A DNA stretch of 64,000 nucleotides from assembly GCF_009451885.1 (NCBI RefSeq), contig NZ_WIAO01000001.1, forward strand, positions 124,001-188,000, read 5' to 3'. The stretch's first letter is position 1. Every line of letters begins with the position of its first letter. The notes beneath the pieces were generated by a model that did no database searches, had not been told where the DNA came from, and saw nothing but the letters and a program-made list of their open reading frames with translations. Source of the DNA: Glycomyces albidus. GTDB lineage: Bacteria; Actinomycetota; Actinomycetes; Mycobacteriales; Micromonosporaceae. Positions 51,931-59,997 of the stretch are shown one piece after another. The translations under genes and the position numbers were made by a program.

Positions 51931-52758
51931 ATGGCAGCCAGATTCGTGCAATCGCACCTTGCGAAGCTCCTGATCCACTACCGCGAGCTTCGCGGACTGT
52001 CCAAGACAGAGGCCATGTGGTTTCTCGGTACGTCGAAGGACATCATCGAGTCCTACGAGAGCGGCGAGCGCCAGTACATGGAGCCGCATGTCGTCGAAGG
52101 CTGGCTCCGCGACTACGGGGCGCCCGAAGAGGTCATCATCCAAGCGAAGGAGCAGGCCCGCTGGGTCCGTTTCGGCGATCCGGCCCGGATGCAGGAGAAC
52201 ACTCCGCCGTGGTTTAGCCGCTTTGTCCAGCTAGAAGCCACAGCCACCAGCATCGACATCTTTGAAGATGTCTACATCACCGGCCTGGGTCAGACTGCGG
52301 CATACGCCAAGGGGGCCCTGAGCGCAAGTCCCCTGCTCACTGCCGAAACGCTTCCGAAGACACTTGCTCTTCGAGCCCAACGCCAGACACTCGTCCTCAA
52401 CCGCGATGGGGGCGCGCCACTGATGCGAATCATCCAAGCAGAACATTCCATCACCCGCCTTCGCGGCATGCCGCTATACGAACAGCAGCTTGACTGGCTA
52501 TCAGAGCTCAACGAACTCGAGGAAGTCAACATCTTCGTCCTACCAGCAGACGGGTTTTACCCGCTGATGGGGCAGCCGTTCAGCATCCTGTCATTTGACG
52601 ATGCGAAGGAACCCGATGTGATCTACCAGGAGCATCTGTTCGGATCGCAGTACGAGGCTGATCCTTCAAGAGTTGATCAGATGCGTGCCGTATTCTCTGC
52701 CCTACTTGCGTTGACCATCACGCTAGAGGAGTGGAGAGAATCCGATGCTGACAGGTGA
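51931..52758 (+). CDS. Scr1-type XRE regulator (DUF5753)
   Basis: The 275-residue protein has an N-terminal XRE helix-turn-helix (KLLIHYRELRGLSKTEAMWFL, then IIESYESGERQYMEP) and the DUF5753 effector domain, with TATSIDIFEDVYITGLGQTAAYAKG and QAEHSITRLRGMPLYEQQLDWL. This pair is typical of antitoxin-like regulators partnered with a DUF397 protein in actinobacteria; the partner is the next gene, overlapping by 14 bases. The coding sequence has visibly lower GC and more A/T-ending codons than its neighbours, which points to acquisition by transfer. Confidence 0.87.
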   Translation: MAARFVQSHLAKLLIHYRELRGLSKTEAMWFLGTSKDIIESYESGERQYMEPHVVEGWLRDYGAPEEVIIQAKEQARWVRFGDPARMQENTPPWFSRFVQLEATATSIDIFEDVYITGLGQTAAYAKGALSASPLLTAETLPKTLALRAQRQTLVLNRDGGAPLMRIIQAEHSITRLRGMPLYEQQLDWLSELNELEEVNIFVLPADGFYPLMGQPFSILSFDDAKEPDVIYQEHLFGSQYEADPSRVDQMRAVFSALLALTITLEEWRESDADR

Positions 52759-52978
52759 ATGGAAGAAGTCCTCTCGTAGCGGGCAGACTGGTGGGCAGTG
52801 CGTCGAGGCCAGGTGGAAGAAGTCTTCACGCAGCGGGAGCACTGGTGGCGCTTGTGTGGAGGTCCGCGGGCAGGGAGATGTCATCCAGGTCCGCGATACC
52901 AAGCTAGGGGAAGACTCGCCGATCCTCGATGCGTCCCCTTCCGACTGGCGCGGTTTCCTCACGGCCGTCGCGAAGTAG
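52745..52978 (+). CDS. DUF397 protein with duplicated N-terminal motif
   Basis: The 77-residue protein is a DUF397 member, the partner of the Scr1-type regulator it overlaps. The motif WKKSSRSGQTGGQCVEA is directly followed by a second copy, WKKSSRSGSTGGACVEV, an in-frame 54-base duplication. The rest (GDVIQVRDTKLGEDSPILDAS and WRGFLTAV) is the normal C-terminal half. DUF397 proteins bind or neutralise their regulator partners; the extra copy could alter that. Confidence 0.85.
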   Translation: MLTGEWKKSSRSGQTGGQCVEARWKKSSRSGSTGGACVEVRGQGDVIQVRDTKLGEDSPILDASPSDWRGFLTAVAK

Positions 52979-53018
52979 CGAGTTTCCCGCGGTGCCCCAC
53001 GCCGCGAACCTGACTGAC

Positions 53019-53049
53019 CAGGGCTGGGAGCCAACGGCTCCCAGCCCTG
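53019..53049. terminator. Bidirectional hairpin terminator
   Basis: A perfect 14-bp stem CAGGGCTGGGAGCC with a three-base loop lies 40 bases after the DUF397 stop and before the convergent TetR gene. Confidence 0.75.
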
Positions 53050-53084
53050 AGCCGTTTGTCGAAGGAGGCGCCGACCCGGCCCTT

Positions 53085-53753
53085 TCAGTTGAGCAGACCG
53101 GACAGCAGCTTCGTGAGAGCGGCTTTGCGCCGCTCCTCGACCGAAACCTTCGCTGCGGCCAGGTCGCTCAGCACTGCGGCAATGCGCGGGTGGTCTCCAG
53201 TGGCGGCGACGTGGCCCAAGTAGGCGACCGCCTGCCGGGGCCGGTCGGCGGCGGCGCGCTCGTTGAGGGCGAAGGTGGCGACCACGGCGTTCAGGAGCGC
53301 GAAGATCTCGAGCTTCGCCGCGCCGTCCCCGGAGTGGTCCTCCAGTACCTCCAGGACGTGGTCCAGAACCCTGACGCCGTTGGGCCCGAGCGAGGGCCGC
53401 GTCAGGACGAGCTCCGGCAGCCATCGGTGCCGGGCCATGACCGCGTACATCCCCTCCCCCACTGCCACGAGGTCGCCCACCGGGTCCCCGGTCGGCGGTT
53501 CGAGACGGATGTCGCCGGCGGTCGCGTCGACCATGAGGTCCAGGAGGTCGTCGCGGCTTGAGACGTACCGGTACAGGGACGCGGCGCCGGTGCCCAGTTC
53601 CGCGGCGACATTGCGCATCGAGACCATCTCCAGGCCCTTGCCGTCCGCGACGGCCAGCGCGGCGGCGGTGATCTCGGGTCGGCTCCGCACTGCGGGCCGG
53701 CCGGTGGCGGCCCTTTCGGGCCGGAGCCAGATCGGCTCGTCGTAGTCGGCCAC
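53085..53753 (-). CDS. TetR/AcrR-family regulator with N-terminal arm
   Basis: The 222-residue protein has a 25-residue arm before the TetR helix-turn-helix: SRPEITAAALAVADGKGLEMVS, then MRNVAAELGTGAASLYRYVSSRDDLL. The tetracycline-repressor-like C-terminal domain follows (TetR_C_11-like). GTG 53753 is used because GAGGGGAG lies four bases upstream; another GTG is at 53780. The divergent alpha/beta-hydrolase gene and the large dyad between them mark the probable target. Confidence 0.84.
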   Translation of the reverse strand: MADYDEPIWLRPERAATGRPAVRSRPEITAAALAVADGKGLEMVSMRNVAAELGTGAASLYRYVSSRDDLLDLMVDATAGDIRLEPPTGDPVGDLVAVGEGMYAVMARHRWLPELVLTRPSLGPNGVRVLDHVLEVLEDHSGDGAAKLEIFALLNAVVATFALNERAAADRPRQAVAYLGHVAATGDHPRIAAVLSDLAAAKVSVEERRKAALTKLLSGLLN

Positions 53754-53772
53754 GTCACTCCCCTCGGTCTTT

Positions 53773-53816
53773 GCGAACACTGTACCCGAAGGCTAGACTT
53801 CGGGAACACCGTTCGC
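53773..53816. promoter_or_regulatory. 44-bp imperfect palindrome, TetR operator candidate
   Basis: Two 19-base arms match in inverted orientation at 16 of 19 positions around a six-base centre: GCGAAC-N2-TGT-N-CCCGAAG and CTTCGGG-N-ACA-N2-GTTCGC. It is immediately before both divergent genes. GTTCGCGAAC, a perfect 10-bp palindrome, overlaps its right arm. Confidence 0.65.
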
Positions 53817-53834
53817 GAACTCTGAGGAGGCGCC

Positions 53835-54755
53835 ATGGACCAGCACCCGACTCCCACTCCCCCTCCCACCGGCTATGCGACCAACGGGGACGTCCGCCTC
53901 GCCTACGACGACCTCGGCGGCTCGGGCGGCGAGCCGCTGCTGCTCGTGATGGGCTCGGCCGTCACCCGGTTCTGGTGGCCGGCCGGGTTCGTCGACGAGC
54001 TCATCGACCGCGGCTTCCACGTCGTGGCCTTCGACAACCGCGACTCCGGCCAGTCCACCCACTTCCCAGCGGCACCGGCCCGTCCGGTGAGCGCGCTGTT
54101 CCGCCGGGAGATCCCCGCCTACACCGGCGAGGACGTGGCCGACGACGCCGTCGCCGTCCTCGATGCGGTCGGCTGGGACTCGGCCCACCTCTTCGGACAT
54201 TCCAACGGCGGCCTGCGCGCCCAGCGCATCGCCCTCCGCCACCCCGGCCGGGTGCGCAGCCTCGCGGTCTCCGCCGCCGTCTCGTCGGACGCGGGCCGCT
54301 GGAAACTCCTGCGCTCCATCCGCTTCGGGTTCGTCGCCAAGATGGCCCGCCTGCGCTTCCCCGAGACCCGCGAGGGCGACCTCGCCATGGGCCTCGCGGT
54401 CTCCCGAGCGCTCGCCTCGCCCGGCTACCCCTTCGACGAGGCGGAGGCCCTGTCCCGCATCGAGAGGGACGCGACCAGTTCCGTGCGCGACCCGAACACG
54501 ATGGGCCGCCAGCTCGGCGCCCACTGGTCGGGCCCCGCGCTCGGGGCGATCCGGGTCCCGACCGTGGTCCTCCACGGTGACTCCGACCAGCTCCTGCGCA
54601 TCTCGGCAGCCCGCGACCTCGCCGCGGCGATCCCCGGCGCCCGCCTCGTCATCACTCCCGGGGTGGGCCACGACATCCCCGGCCCCATGTGGCCGGTCTA
54701 CGCCGACGAGATCAGAGCCAACGCCGACCGCGCGAACCGCCCGCGAGCGGGCTAG
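53835..54755 (+). CDS. Alpha/beta hydrolase
   Basis: The 306-residue protein has the alpha/beta-hydrolase fold with oxyanion-hole region LLLVMGSAVTRFWWPAGFV, nucleophile elbow GHSNGG, Asp in VVLHGDSDQLL and His in GVGHDIPGPMW. The substrate could be an ester, lactone or antibiotic. GGAGG lies six bases before the ATG. The gene lies face to face with a TetR regulator across a dyad, so its expression is probably ligand-induced. No signal peptide. Confidence 0.87.
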   Translation: MDQHPTPTPPPTGYATNGDVRLAYDDLGGSGGEPLLLVMGSAVTRFWWPAGFVDELIDRGFHVVAFDNRDSGQSTHFPAAPARPVSALFRREIPAYTGEDVADDAVAVLDAVGWDSAHLFGHSNGGLRAQRIALRHPGRVRSLAVSAAVSSDAGRWKLLRSIRFGFVAKMARLRFPETREGDLAMGLAVSRALASPGYPFDEAEALSRIERDATSSVRDPNTMGRQLGAHWSGPALGAIRVPTVVLHGDSDQLLRISAARDLAAAIPGARLVITPGVGHDIPGPMWPVYADEIRANADRANRPRAG

Positions 54756-55127
54756 GGTCCGCCGGAGAGGATCCATCCGACCGAAGACCGGATCGCCCCG
54801 ATCGAGGCGTCCGAGCCGTCGGTGCGACGGCGAGGATCGCGCCCGCCCTGTGCCATTCCGGTTTCGCCTGCGTGTGCCGCTACACCCCAGGCAGGTGCAT
54901 GGCGCCGGTTCCGAATCTCCGCGGAACCTGTCGAGCCTCCAGGTCGGACTCCCCATGGTCTCGCGTTTTCGAGTTTCCCTGGAATTCGGCCGGGCGCGGC
55001 TTATCGTGAGGTCGATTCGCGGACATCTGTCGATCGGCTCGCCTTCATGACGGCTCGACCCTGCAACCCGGGCGTTCGTCGGCGCTGAGCGATGCGCCGC
55101 AACGTATGCCTAGGAGGGCACCGCACC
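54756..55127. other. 372-base intergenic stretch, no gene found
   Basis: No frame with a start, ribosome-binding site and codon pattern is evident. The last part contains the TAGGAGGGCACC ribosome-binding site of the deacetylase gene. I see no clear terminator or RNA structure. Confidence 0.5.
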
Positions 55128-55808
55128 ATGCTGAACCGTCACAAGTCCATTCTCACCGCCATCATGGGATTCGTCCTGGGAGCCGCGCTGACCGTCACGC
55201 TACCCGCGGGCCCGGCGTACGCCCGGCCGTGCAAGGGATACGTGGGGCTCACCTACGACGACGGGCCCGAGAGCACGACCACCCTGCACCTGATCGACGC
55301 GCTCACCGAGAACGACCTCAGGGCGACCTTCTTCAACACCGGCCGCAACAGTGCGGCCCATCCGAACCTGGTGCGCGCCCAGCGGAACGCCGGCATGTGG
55401 ATCGGCAACCACTCCTATTCGCACCCGCACATGACGGAGCTGTCGAGGAGGGAGATGGCCTCGGAGATCCGGCGGGCGCAGCGGGCGATCAGGAAGGCCA
55501 CGGGGACGGCCCCGGAGTTGTTCCGTCCGCCTTGGGGCGAGACCAACGCGAAGCTCAGGGCGGTGGCGGCCGAGTTCGGGCTGACCGAGGTCCTATGGGA
55601 CGTCGACTCGCGCGACTGGGCCGGTGCCTCGACCGATGCGATCGTCAGGGCCGCTCGCAAGTTGCGCGATGGCGACATCATCGTCATGCACGAGGACGAC
55701 TGGGACACCATCGACGCGGTTCCGCGGATCGCCCGGGATCTGCGGTCCCGCGGCCTGTGCTCGGGCATGATCTCGACCTCGACCGGCAACGCGGTCGCGC
55801 CGGACTGA
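55128..55808 (+). CDS. Secreted polysaccharide deacetylase (NodB/CE4)
   Basis: The 226-residue protein has an N-terminal signal (SILTAIMGFVLGAALTVTLP, cleavage near AYA-RP) and a NodB domain. VGLTYDDGPE gives the catalytic base Asp44 and metal-binding Asp45, HSYSHPHM supplies the metal His95 and His99, and RPPWGE is motif 3. DVDSRDW and IIVMHED follow in order as motifs 4 and 5. It should remove acetyl groups from chitin, xylan or peptidoglycan outside the cell. The start at 55128 is chosen for its GGAGGG site. Confidence 0.9.
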   Translation: MLNRHKSILTAIMGFVLGAALTVTLPAGPAYARPCKGYVGLTYDDGPESTTTLHLIDALTENDLRATFFNTGRNSAAHPNLVRAQRNAGMWIGNHSYSHPHMTELSRREMASEIRRAQRAIRKATGTAPELFRPPWGETNAKLRAVAAEFGLTEVLWDVDSRDWAGASTDAIVRAARKLRDGDIIVMHEDDWDTIDAVPRIARDLRSRGLCSGMISTSTGNAVAPD

Positions 55809-56006
55809 ATCGGACGCGCCGATCGTACTCCAGGAACGGGCACCGCGACATGTCCGGTCGAATGTGCGGTCAGGACGTCCCGGTTCGCATCCGTGGCCGG
55901 AGCGGTGACAGGTCGAGCCGGTCGCGCCCCGGCGTAGATCCGCGCGCCCGCATCGGCGTCATCCATGCCCGGGAGCGCAGGGGCGCCGCCGGGCATGGAT
56001 GCCGTG

Positions 56007-56768
56007 TCACCCTTCGGTTTCGAGCCATTCCGCGAAGGCGGGTCCGGCGAGGGTCGCGTGCGGGCCCGGCAGAAAGGCCCCGGCCGCGGCGATGCCAGCG
56101 TCCGGGATGTCGGGGTCGTCGATGCCGACGACCTCGACGCCCCGGCGGGCGCCCAGGAGGGCCGCCGCTTCGGCCATGAGTTCCCTGCGGGGTCCGGCGA
56201 TCTCGGGAATAGGGGTGCCGGGCGTGTGCCGGGCCGGTGCGGCGGTGGCCAGGCGGACCAGTTCCTCTGCGACCGTGCGGGCAGCGACGAGCTGGGTGGG
56301 GAGGTTCGGGATGTAGGCGACGTCGCCCTGCCGCCATTCCAGGAGCTGTCCGACGAACTCGTGGAACTGCGCGGCCCGGAGGATGCGGGCCGGGAGGGCG
56401 CCGGACAGGTTGGCCTCCTCGTGGACCTGCTGGGCGGCGATGAAGCCGGCGGTGGCCTTGTCAGCGCCGATGATGGAGGCGGCGACGATGCCGCGGGCAC
56501 CGGCCGCCGCGCCGGCCTCGTGCAGGTTGCGGGTGGCCGTGCGGAAGAACTCGGCGGCCGCTTCCTGGTCGGAGGCGTGCCATGAGGCGACGTCGATGAT
56601 GACGTCGACCCCGGTGAGCGCCTCCGCGAGACCCTCGCCGGTGATGACGTCGACGCCCGTGGCGCGGGAGATCGGGACGAACGGGTGGCCCCGTTCGGTG
56701 AGGACGTCGGCGACGTGGCGGCCCAGGCGTCCGGTGGCTCCGGCCACTGCGATGGTGCCGATGGTCAT
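56007..56768 (-). CDS. NAD(P)-binding NmrA-like oxidoreductase
   Basis: The 253-residue Rossmann protein starts IGTIAVAGATGRLGRHVADVL (GxxGxxG) and has DVIIDVASWHASD as second strand region. It lacks the YxxxK of classical short-chain dehydrogenases and belongs to the atypical NmrA/TMR group that binds NAD(P) and often acts as a sensor. It follows the carboxymuconolactone-decarboxylase-fold gene by 28 bases and is probably controlled with it by the ECF41 sigma factor. A role in redox regulation is possible. Confidence 0.8.
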   Translation of the reverse strand: MTIGTIAVAGATGRLGRHVADVLTERGHPFVPISRATGVDVITGEGLAEALTGVDVIIDVASWHASDQEAAAEFFRTATRNLHEAGAAAGARGIVAASIIGADKATAGFIAAQQVHEEANLSGALPARILRAAQFHEFVGQLLEWRQGDVAYIPNLPTQLVAARTVAEELVRLATAAPARHTPGTPIPEIAGPRRELMAEAAALLGARRGVEVVGIDDPDIPDAGIAAAGAFLPGPHATLAGPAFAEWLETEG

Positions 56769-56796
56769 GTTCGTTGCCTCTCTTCGGTTTTCGTCG

Positions 56797-57303
56797 CTAC
56801 TGGTGGTAGTTCTGGCCGGGCGGCATGCCGGGGATCGGTTTGGCGATGAGCGCGGCGGGCGTGAAGAACCCGATGTGGGCGATCGCCATGACGAGGTCCC
56901 AGAGCTGCTTGTCGTCGTAGTGCGCGGCCGCTCTCGCGTGGAGCTCGTCGGCGACCCGCTCCCCGAGCGGGTTCGGGGTGAGCACGGCTTCGACGAGCTC
57001 CAGAGCGACCCGTTCGGCGTCGGTGAAGTACGGGGCGGTCCGCCAGGTCGCGACCGCGGTGATGCGCTCCTCGGATTCGCCCGCGGCGCGCAGGTTCGCG
57101 GTGTCCCGGACGGTGAAGTAGGTGCTGCCGAGGATCTGGCCGGCGCGCAGCTCCATCAAGCGGATGGTGGACTGCGGGACCGAACTGCCGAGGATGAGCT
57201 TGTGCAGGCCCTCGGCGAGGCCGGCCATCTCGGGGAGGAACGGCAGCGGGTTCGGCATGCGCGAGCGCAGGTGCTCGGTGCCGTTCGCGGCGGGTGTGCT
57301 CAT
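56797..57303 (-). CDS. Carboxymuconolactone decarboxylase-fold protein without active-site Cys
   Basis: The 168-residue protein has the CMD/AhpD fold: ELRAGQILGSTYFTVRDTANLRAAGE. Normal members have CxxC and a His in this helix; here the positions are Ser60, Phe63 and Asp67, so no peroxidase or thiol chemistry is possible. The gene is the first of a two-gene operon and is preceded by an ECF41-type promoter. CMD-like genes are the usual partners of ECF41 sigma factors, so the pairing is expected although the Cys loss is unusual. Confidence 0.85.
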   Translation of the reverse strand: MSTPAANGTEHLRSRMPNPLPFLPEMAGLAEGLHKLILGSSVPQSTIRLMELRAGQILGSTYFTVRDTANLRAAGESEERITAVATWRTAPYFTDAERVALELVEAVLTPNPLGERVADELHARAAAHYDDKQLWDLVMAIAHIGFFTPAALIAKPIPGMPPGQNYHQ

Positions 57304-57391
57304 GGCGGGTCGTCCTTTCTCGATCGCACCGGGCCGTGCGGCTCGGTGCGTGCGGTGTGCCGCCTATCAGGCGGCGTCCTGGTGCACACGA

Positions 57392-57418
57392 GACGTCGGC
57401 GGCGCCGGGCCTGTGACA
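57392..57418 (-). promoter_or_regulatory. ECF41-type promoter of the CMD-fold operon
   Basis: On the minus strand TGTCACA, 16 bases, CGTC, an exact match to the ECF41 consensus. It lies 89 bases upstream of the CMD-fold gene start. Confidence 0.8.
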
Positions 57419-57453
57419 GGTGCGGCGCTGTGACGAGGACCGCGGCCCGCTGT

Positions 57454-57480
57454 TGTCACAGAGCGGCGGCGGGCGGCGTC
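57454..57480 (+). promoter_or_regulatory. ECF41-type promoter of the sigma factor gene
   Basis: TGTCACA, 16 bases, CGTC, again an exact match, lies 45 bases before the sigma factor start on the plus strand. The two promoters face away from each other with 35 bases between, so the sigma factor should activate itself and its partner operon. Confidence 0.8.
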
Positions 57481-57524
57481 TCGTGCGTGTGACAGTGGGC
57501 AGGACGCGCAGTGAGGAGACCGGG

Positions 57525-58475
57525 ATGAGCGGACGGGACGCGGAGCCGTTCGGCGGCGGGCGGGCCGAGGCCGTGGACACCGCCACGGAAGTGTTCGTCG
57601 CCCATCGGAACCTGCTGTTCACCGTCGCCTACGAGATGCTCGGCTCGGCCGCCGACGCCGAGGACGTTCTCCAGGAGACCTGGCTGCGGTGGGTCGGCGT
57701 CGACATCGACACCGTCCGCGAGCGGCGCGCGTTCCTGGTGCGGATCGTCACCCGGCAGGCGCTGGACCGGCTGCGGGCGCTCGGCCGCCGCAAGGAGTCC
57801 TATGTGGGCCCTTGGCTGCCCGAGCCCTTGCTCACCGCGCCCGATGTGGCCGAGGACGTCGAACTCGCCGAGAGCGTCTCGATGGCGATGCTGCTGGTCC
57901 TGGAGACGCTCGCCCCGACCGAGCGGGCGGTCTTCGTCCTGCGTGAGGTGTTCGATCTGGGATACGACGAGATCGCCGAGGCCGTCGGCAAGACGCCCGC
58001 CGCCGTCCGCCAGATCGCCCACCGGGCCCGGGCGCACGTCGCCGAGCGCCGCCCCCGCGGCGCCGCCTCCCCGGCCGACACCCGCAGCGCGCTCCGGGCG
58101 TTCCAGCTCGCGGTCGAGACGGGCGAGCTCCAGCAGCTCCTCGACATCCTCGCCCCCGACGTCGTCGCGCTCAGCGACGGCGGGGGCGTCCGGCACGCAC
58201 TGCTGCACCCGGTCGTCGGGGCCGACAAGGTGGCGCGCCTGCTGGCCGTCGGCTGGTGGCGCCGCGACGCGGAGCGGACGGTCGAGCAGGTGCAGGTGAA
58301 CGGGAGCCCCGGGCTCCTGGTCCGCATCGACGGGCGGATCGACGGCGTGGTCGCCGTCCAGGTCGAGCACGGCCGCATCACCGGCGCCTACCACGTCCGC
58401 AACCCCCATAAGCTCTCCCGCATGGAGGCGGAGACCGGCGTGAGCCGCTGCCCCGGGCCTTCCGCGCGGCCCTGA
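57525..58475 (+). CDS. sigJ: ECF41-type sigma factor with SnoaL-like C-terminal domain
   Basis: The 316-residue factor has sigma2 (FTVAYEMLGSAADAEDVLQETWLRW) and sigma4 (LAPTERAVFVLREVFDLGYDEIAEAVGKTPAAVRQI) regions and then a SnoaL-like extension from about residue 190 to the end. ECF41 factors have no classical anti-sigma; this extension controls activity. GAGGAGACCGGG precedes the ATG. The neighbouring CMD-fold and NmrA-like genes are the expected regulon. The name sigJ follows the mycobacterial SigJ-like group and is provisional. Confidence 0.88.
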   Translation: MSGRDAEPFGGGRAEAVDTATEVFVAHRNLLFTVAYEMLGSAADAEDVLQETWLRWVGVDIDTVRERRAFLVRIVTRQALDRLRALGRRKESYVGPWLPEPLLTAPDVAEDVELAESVSMAMLLVLETLAPTERAVFVLREVFDLGYDEIAEAVGKTPAAVRQIAHRARAHVAERRPRGAASPADTRSALRAFQLAVETGELQQLLDILAPDVVALSDGGGVRHALLHPVVGADKVARLLAVGWWRRDAERTVEQVQVNGSPGLLVRIDGRIDGVVAVQVEHGRITGAYHVRNPHKLSRMEAETGVSRCPGPSARP

Positions 58476-58600
58476 CGGGTCGCAGCGGCGGCGCACGCCC
58501 GCCGGGACCGGTCCCGGCGAGGCCCCGGCATGATCGAGGCCGATCGACCCCGATGCCCGTCCCCTCCGGACGGGTGCCGACCGGCGAAGAGGAGACACCG

Positions 58601-59287
58601 ATGCGCGCACGTCCGCTTGTCGTCGCCGTGCTCGCCGCGCTGCTCAGCGCGGCGTGCGGGGAGTCCGGCGCCGAGGAACCCGACATCGCGGCCGAGTACG
58701 TCCGATCGAACCAGGTGCTCAACGACCCCTTCGCCACCGAGTCGTGCTGCGAGGACCGGATGGCGCAACTGGCCGCCATGGGCAGCCCGTCTGCGGTCGT
58801 GGGAAGTGTGCTGGGCGTCGCGCCGTGCGAGGACTCCTGCGAGTTGAACGACGCGGAGGCCGCGGCCGTGCGAGCGGCCGCCGGAGCCGACGCCGACGTG
58901 TACGTGCGCGGGATGCTGGTGAAGCACGGGGACGGCCTCCTGGAGGCGGCCTCGGTGCTCATCGCCCGCGGGGAGGGGAACGCCGTCATCGTCGACGCCG
59001 ACGGCGGCACCTATGAGGACCTCGACGATTTCAGGGCCGGGAACGACCTGTTCGAGCGCGAGGACTGGCTGCTGGTGGCCGAGGACATGACGTCCATCAG
59101 CGGCGGGGGTCCGATCGTGACGGTCACCGCCCGCACCACCCCGCCGCTCGTGTGGTGGCTGGTCGGCACCGGCGCGGCGGTGGTGGCCGCCTCGGTGGCC
59201 GCGGTGCTCGTCCGCGCCCGGTTCCGCAGGCGCATCGGTCTCGCCGAGGCGATGCGGCCGGTGTCGCCGGCCTCGCCGACCGCGTAG
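58601..59287 (+). CDS. Lipoprotein with C-terminal membrane helix, unknown function
   Basis: The 228-residue protein has a lipobox (LLSAAC) after VVAVLAALLSA. The exported part contains four further Cys in pairs (ESCCEDR and PCEDSCEL) and the acidic segment VIVDADGGTYEDLDDF. A second membrane helix lies at PLVWWLVGTGAAVVAASVAAVL with a basic tail inside the cell. I recognise no domain. GAGGAG lies six bases before ATG 58601. It is on the same strand as the sigma factor, 125 bases on, but separate promoter signals are not clear. Confidence 0.7.
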   Translation: MRARPLVVAVLAALLSAACGESGAEEPDIAAEYVRSNQVLNDPFATESCCEDRMAQLAAMGSPSAVVGSVLGVAPCEDSCELNDAEAAAVRAAAGADADVYVRGMLVKHGDGLLEAASVLIARGEGNAVIVDADGGTYEDLDDFRAGNDLFEREDWLLVAEDMTSISGGGPIVTVTARTTPPLVWWLVGTGAAVVAASVAAVLVRARFRRRIGLAEAMRPVSPASPTA

Positions 59288-59301
59288 GGCCCGGGGCCGG
59301 G

Positions 59302-59712
59302 TCAGTTCGCGGGTTCGGCCGGCTGCGGCCGGCCCAGCAGGCGCTCGATCAGTCGCGGCTCGCCGGGCCAGGCCGCCAGGAGGACCTCGCGCGGCACCTG
59401 CGGGCCGGCGTAGCGCAGGCACAGGGCGACCACCACGATGTCGTCCAACGGGCCGATGACCGGGATGAACTCGGGGATCAGGTCGATCGGGCTCGCCACC
59501 CAGACGCCGGCGAGGACCACGGCGATCTTCGCGCGCCGCGGGACCCGCGGGTCCTTGCGCAATCGCCGGGCGGTCGTCACGCAGTCGGGGATGAACGCGG
59601 CCAGGTCCCGCAGGATCCCCGGAGGGAGGCGCTTGGCGAGCACGAACAGCAGTCCCCAGGAGAGCAGCAGGGCTCCGAGCAGGACGCCGAGCCCGATCAG
59701 CCATTCCGTCAC
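59302..59712 (-). CDS. DUF1232 (YkvA-like) membrane protein
   Basis: The 136-residue protein has an N-terminal helix (LIGLGVLLGALLLSWGLLF), a basic loop and then the DUF1232 signature SPIDLIPEFIPVIGPLDDIVVV. The family is of unknown function and lies in the membrane. It is convergent with the lipoprotein gene, with 14 bases between. Confidence 0.85.
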   Translation of the reverse strand: MTEWLIGLGVLLGALLLSWGLLFVLAKRLPPGILRDLAAFIPDCVTTARRLRKDPRVPRRAKIAVVLAGVWVASPIDLIPEFIPVIGPLDDIVVVALCLRYAGPQVPREVLLAAWPGEPRLIERLLGRPQPAEPAN

Positions 59713-59997
59713 TCGCCGACTCCCAACGCAGACACCGGTACCGGTCGGCTCTGTCGCCCACCGGCCTCACTCGCGGACGCCTGAACCGGCGTTTCCCTCA
59801 CCCGCGGGCCCGCCGCCAAGTGGTCGCGGCGGGTCCGGTTCGGATGCTACGCCTACGGCCGGGACGGGACCGGTTCAGCGGACGCGCGGGCGGGACGCGC
59901 CATGGCCAGCGATGCCCCGCGGCACCGCTGAATTTCGGCGGCGCGCGTCGTCTACTCCTCGTGCAGCACGGTTCGATTCGTCTGGAAGGGGCGCGGT
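59713..59997. other. 285-base intergenic stretch, no gene found
   Basis: Divergent promoter region of the DUF1232 gene and the DUF1579-like gene. I see no ORF with a ribosome-binding site and no clear dyad. GGAAGGGGCG just before 59998 is the ribosome-binding site of the next gene. Confidence 0.45.
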
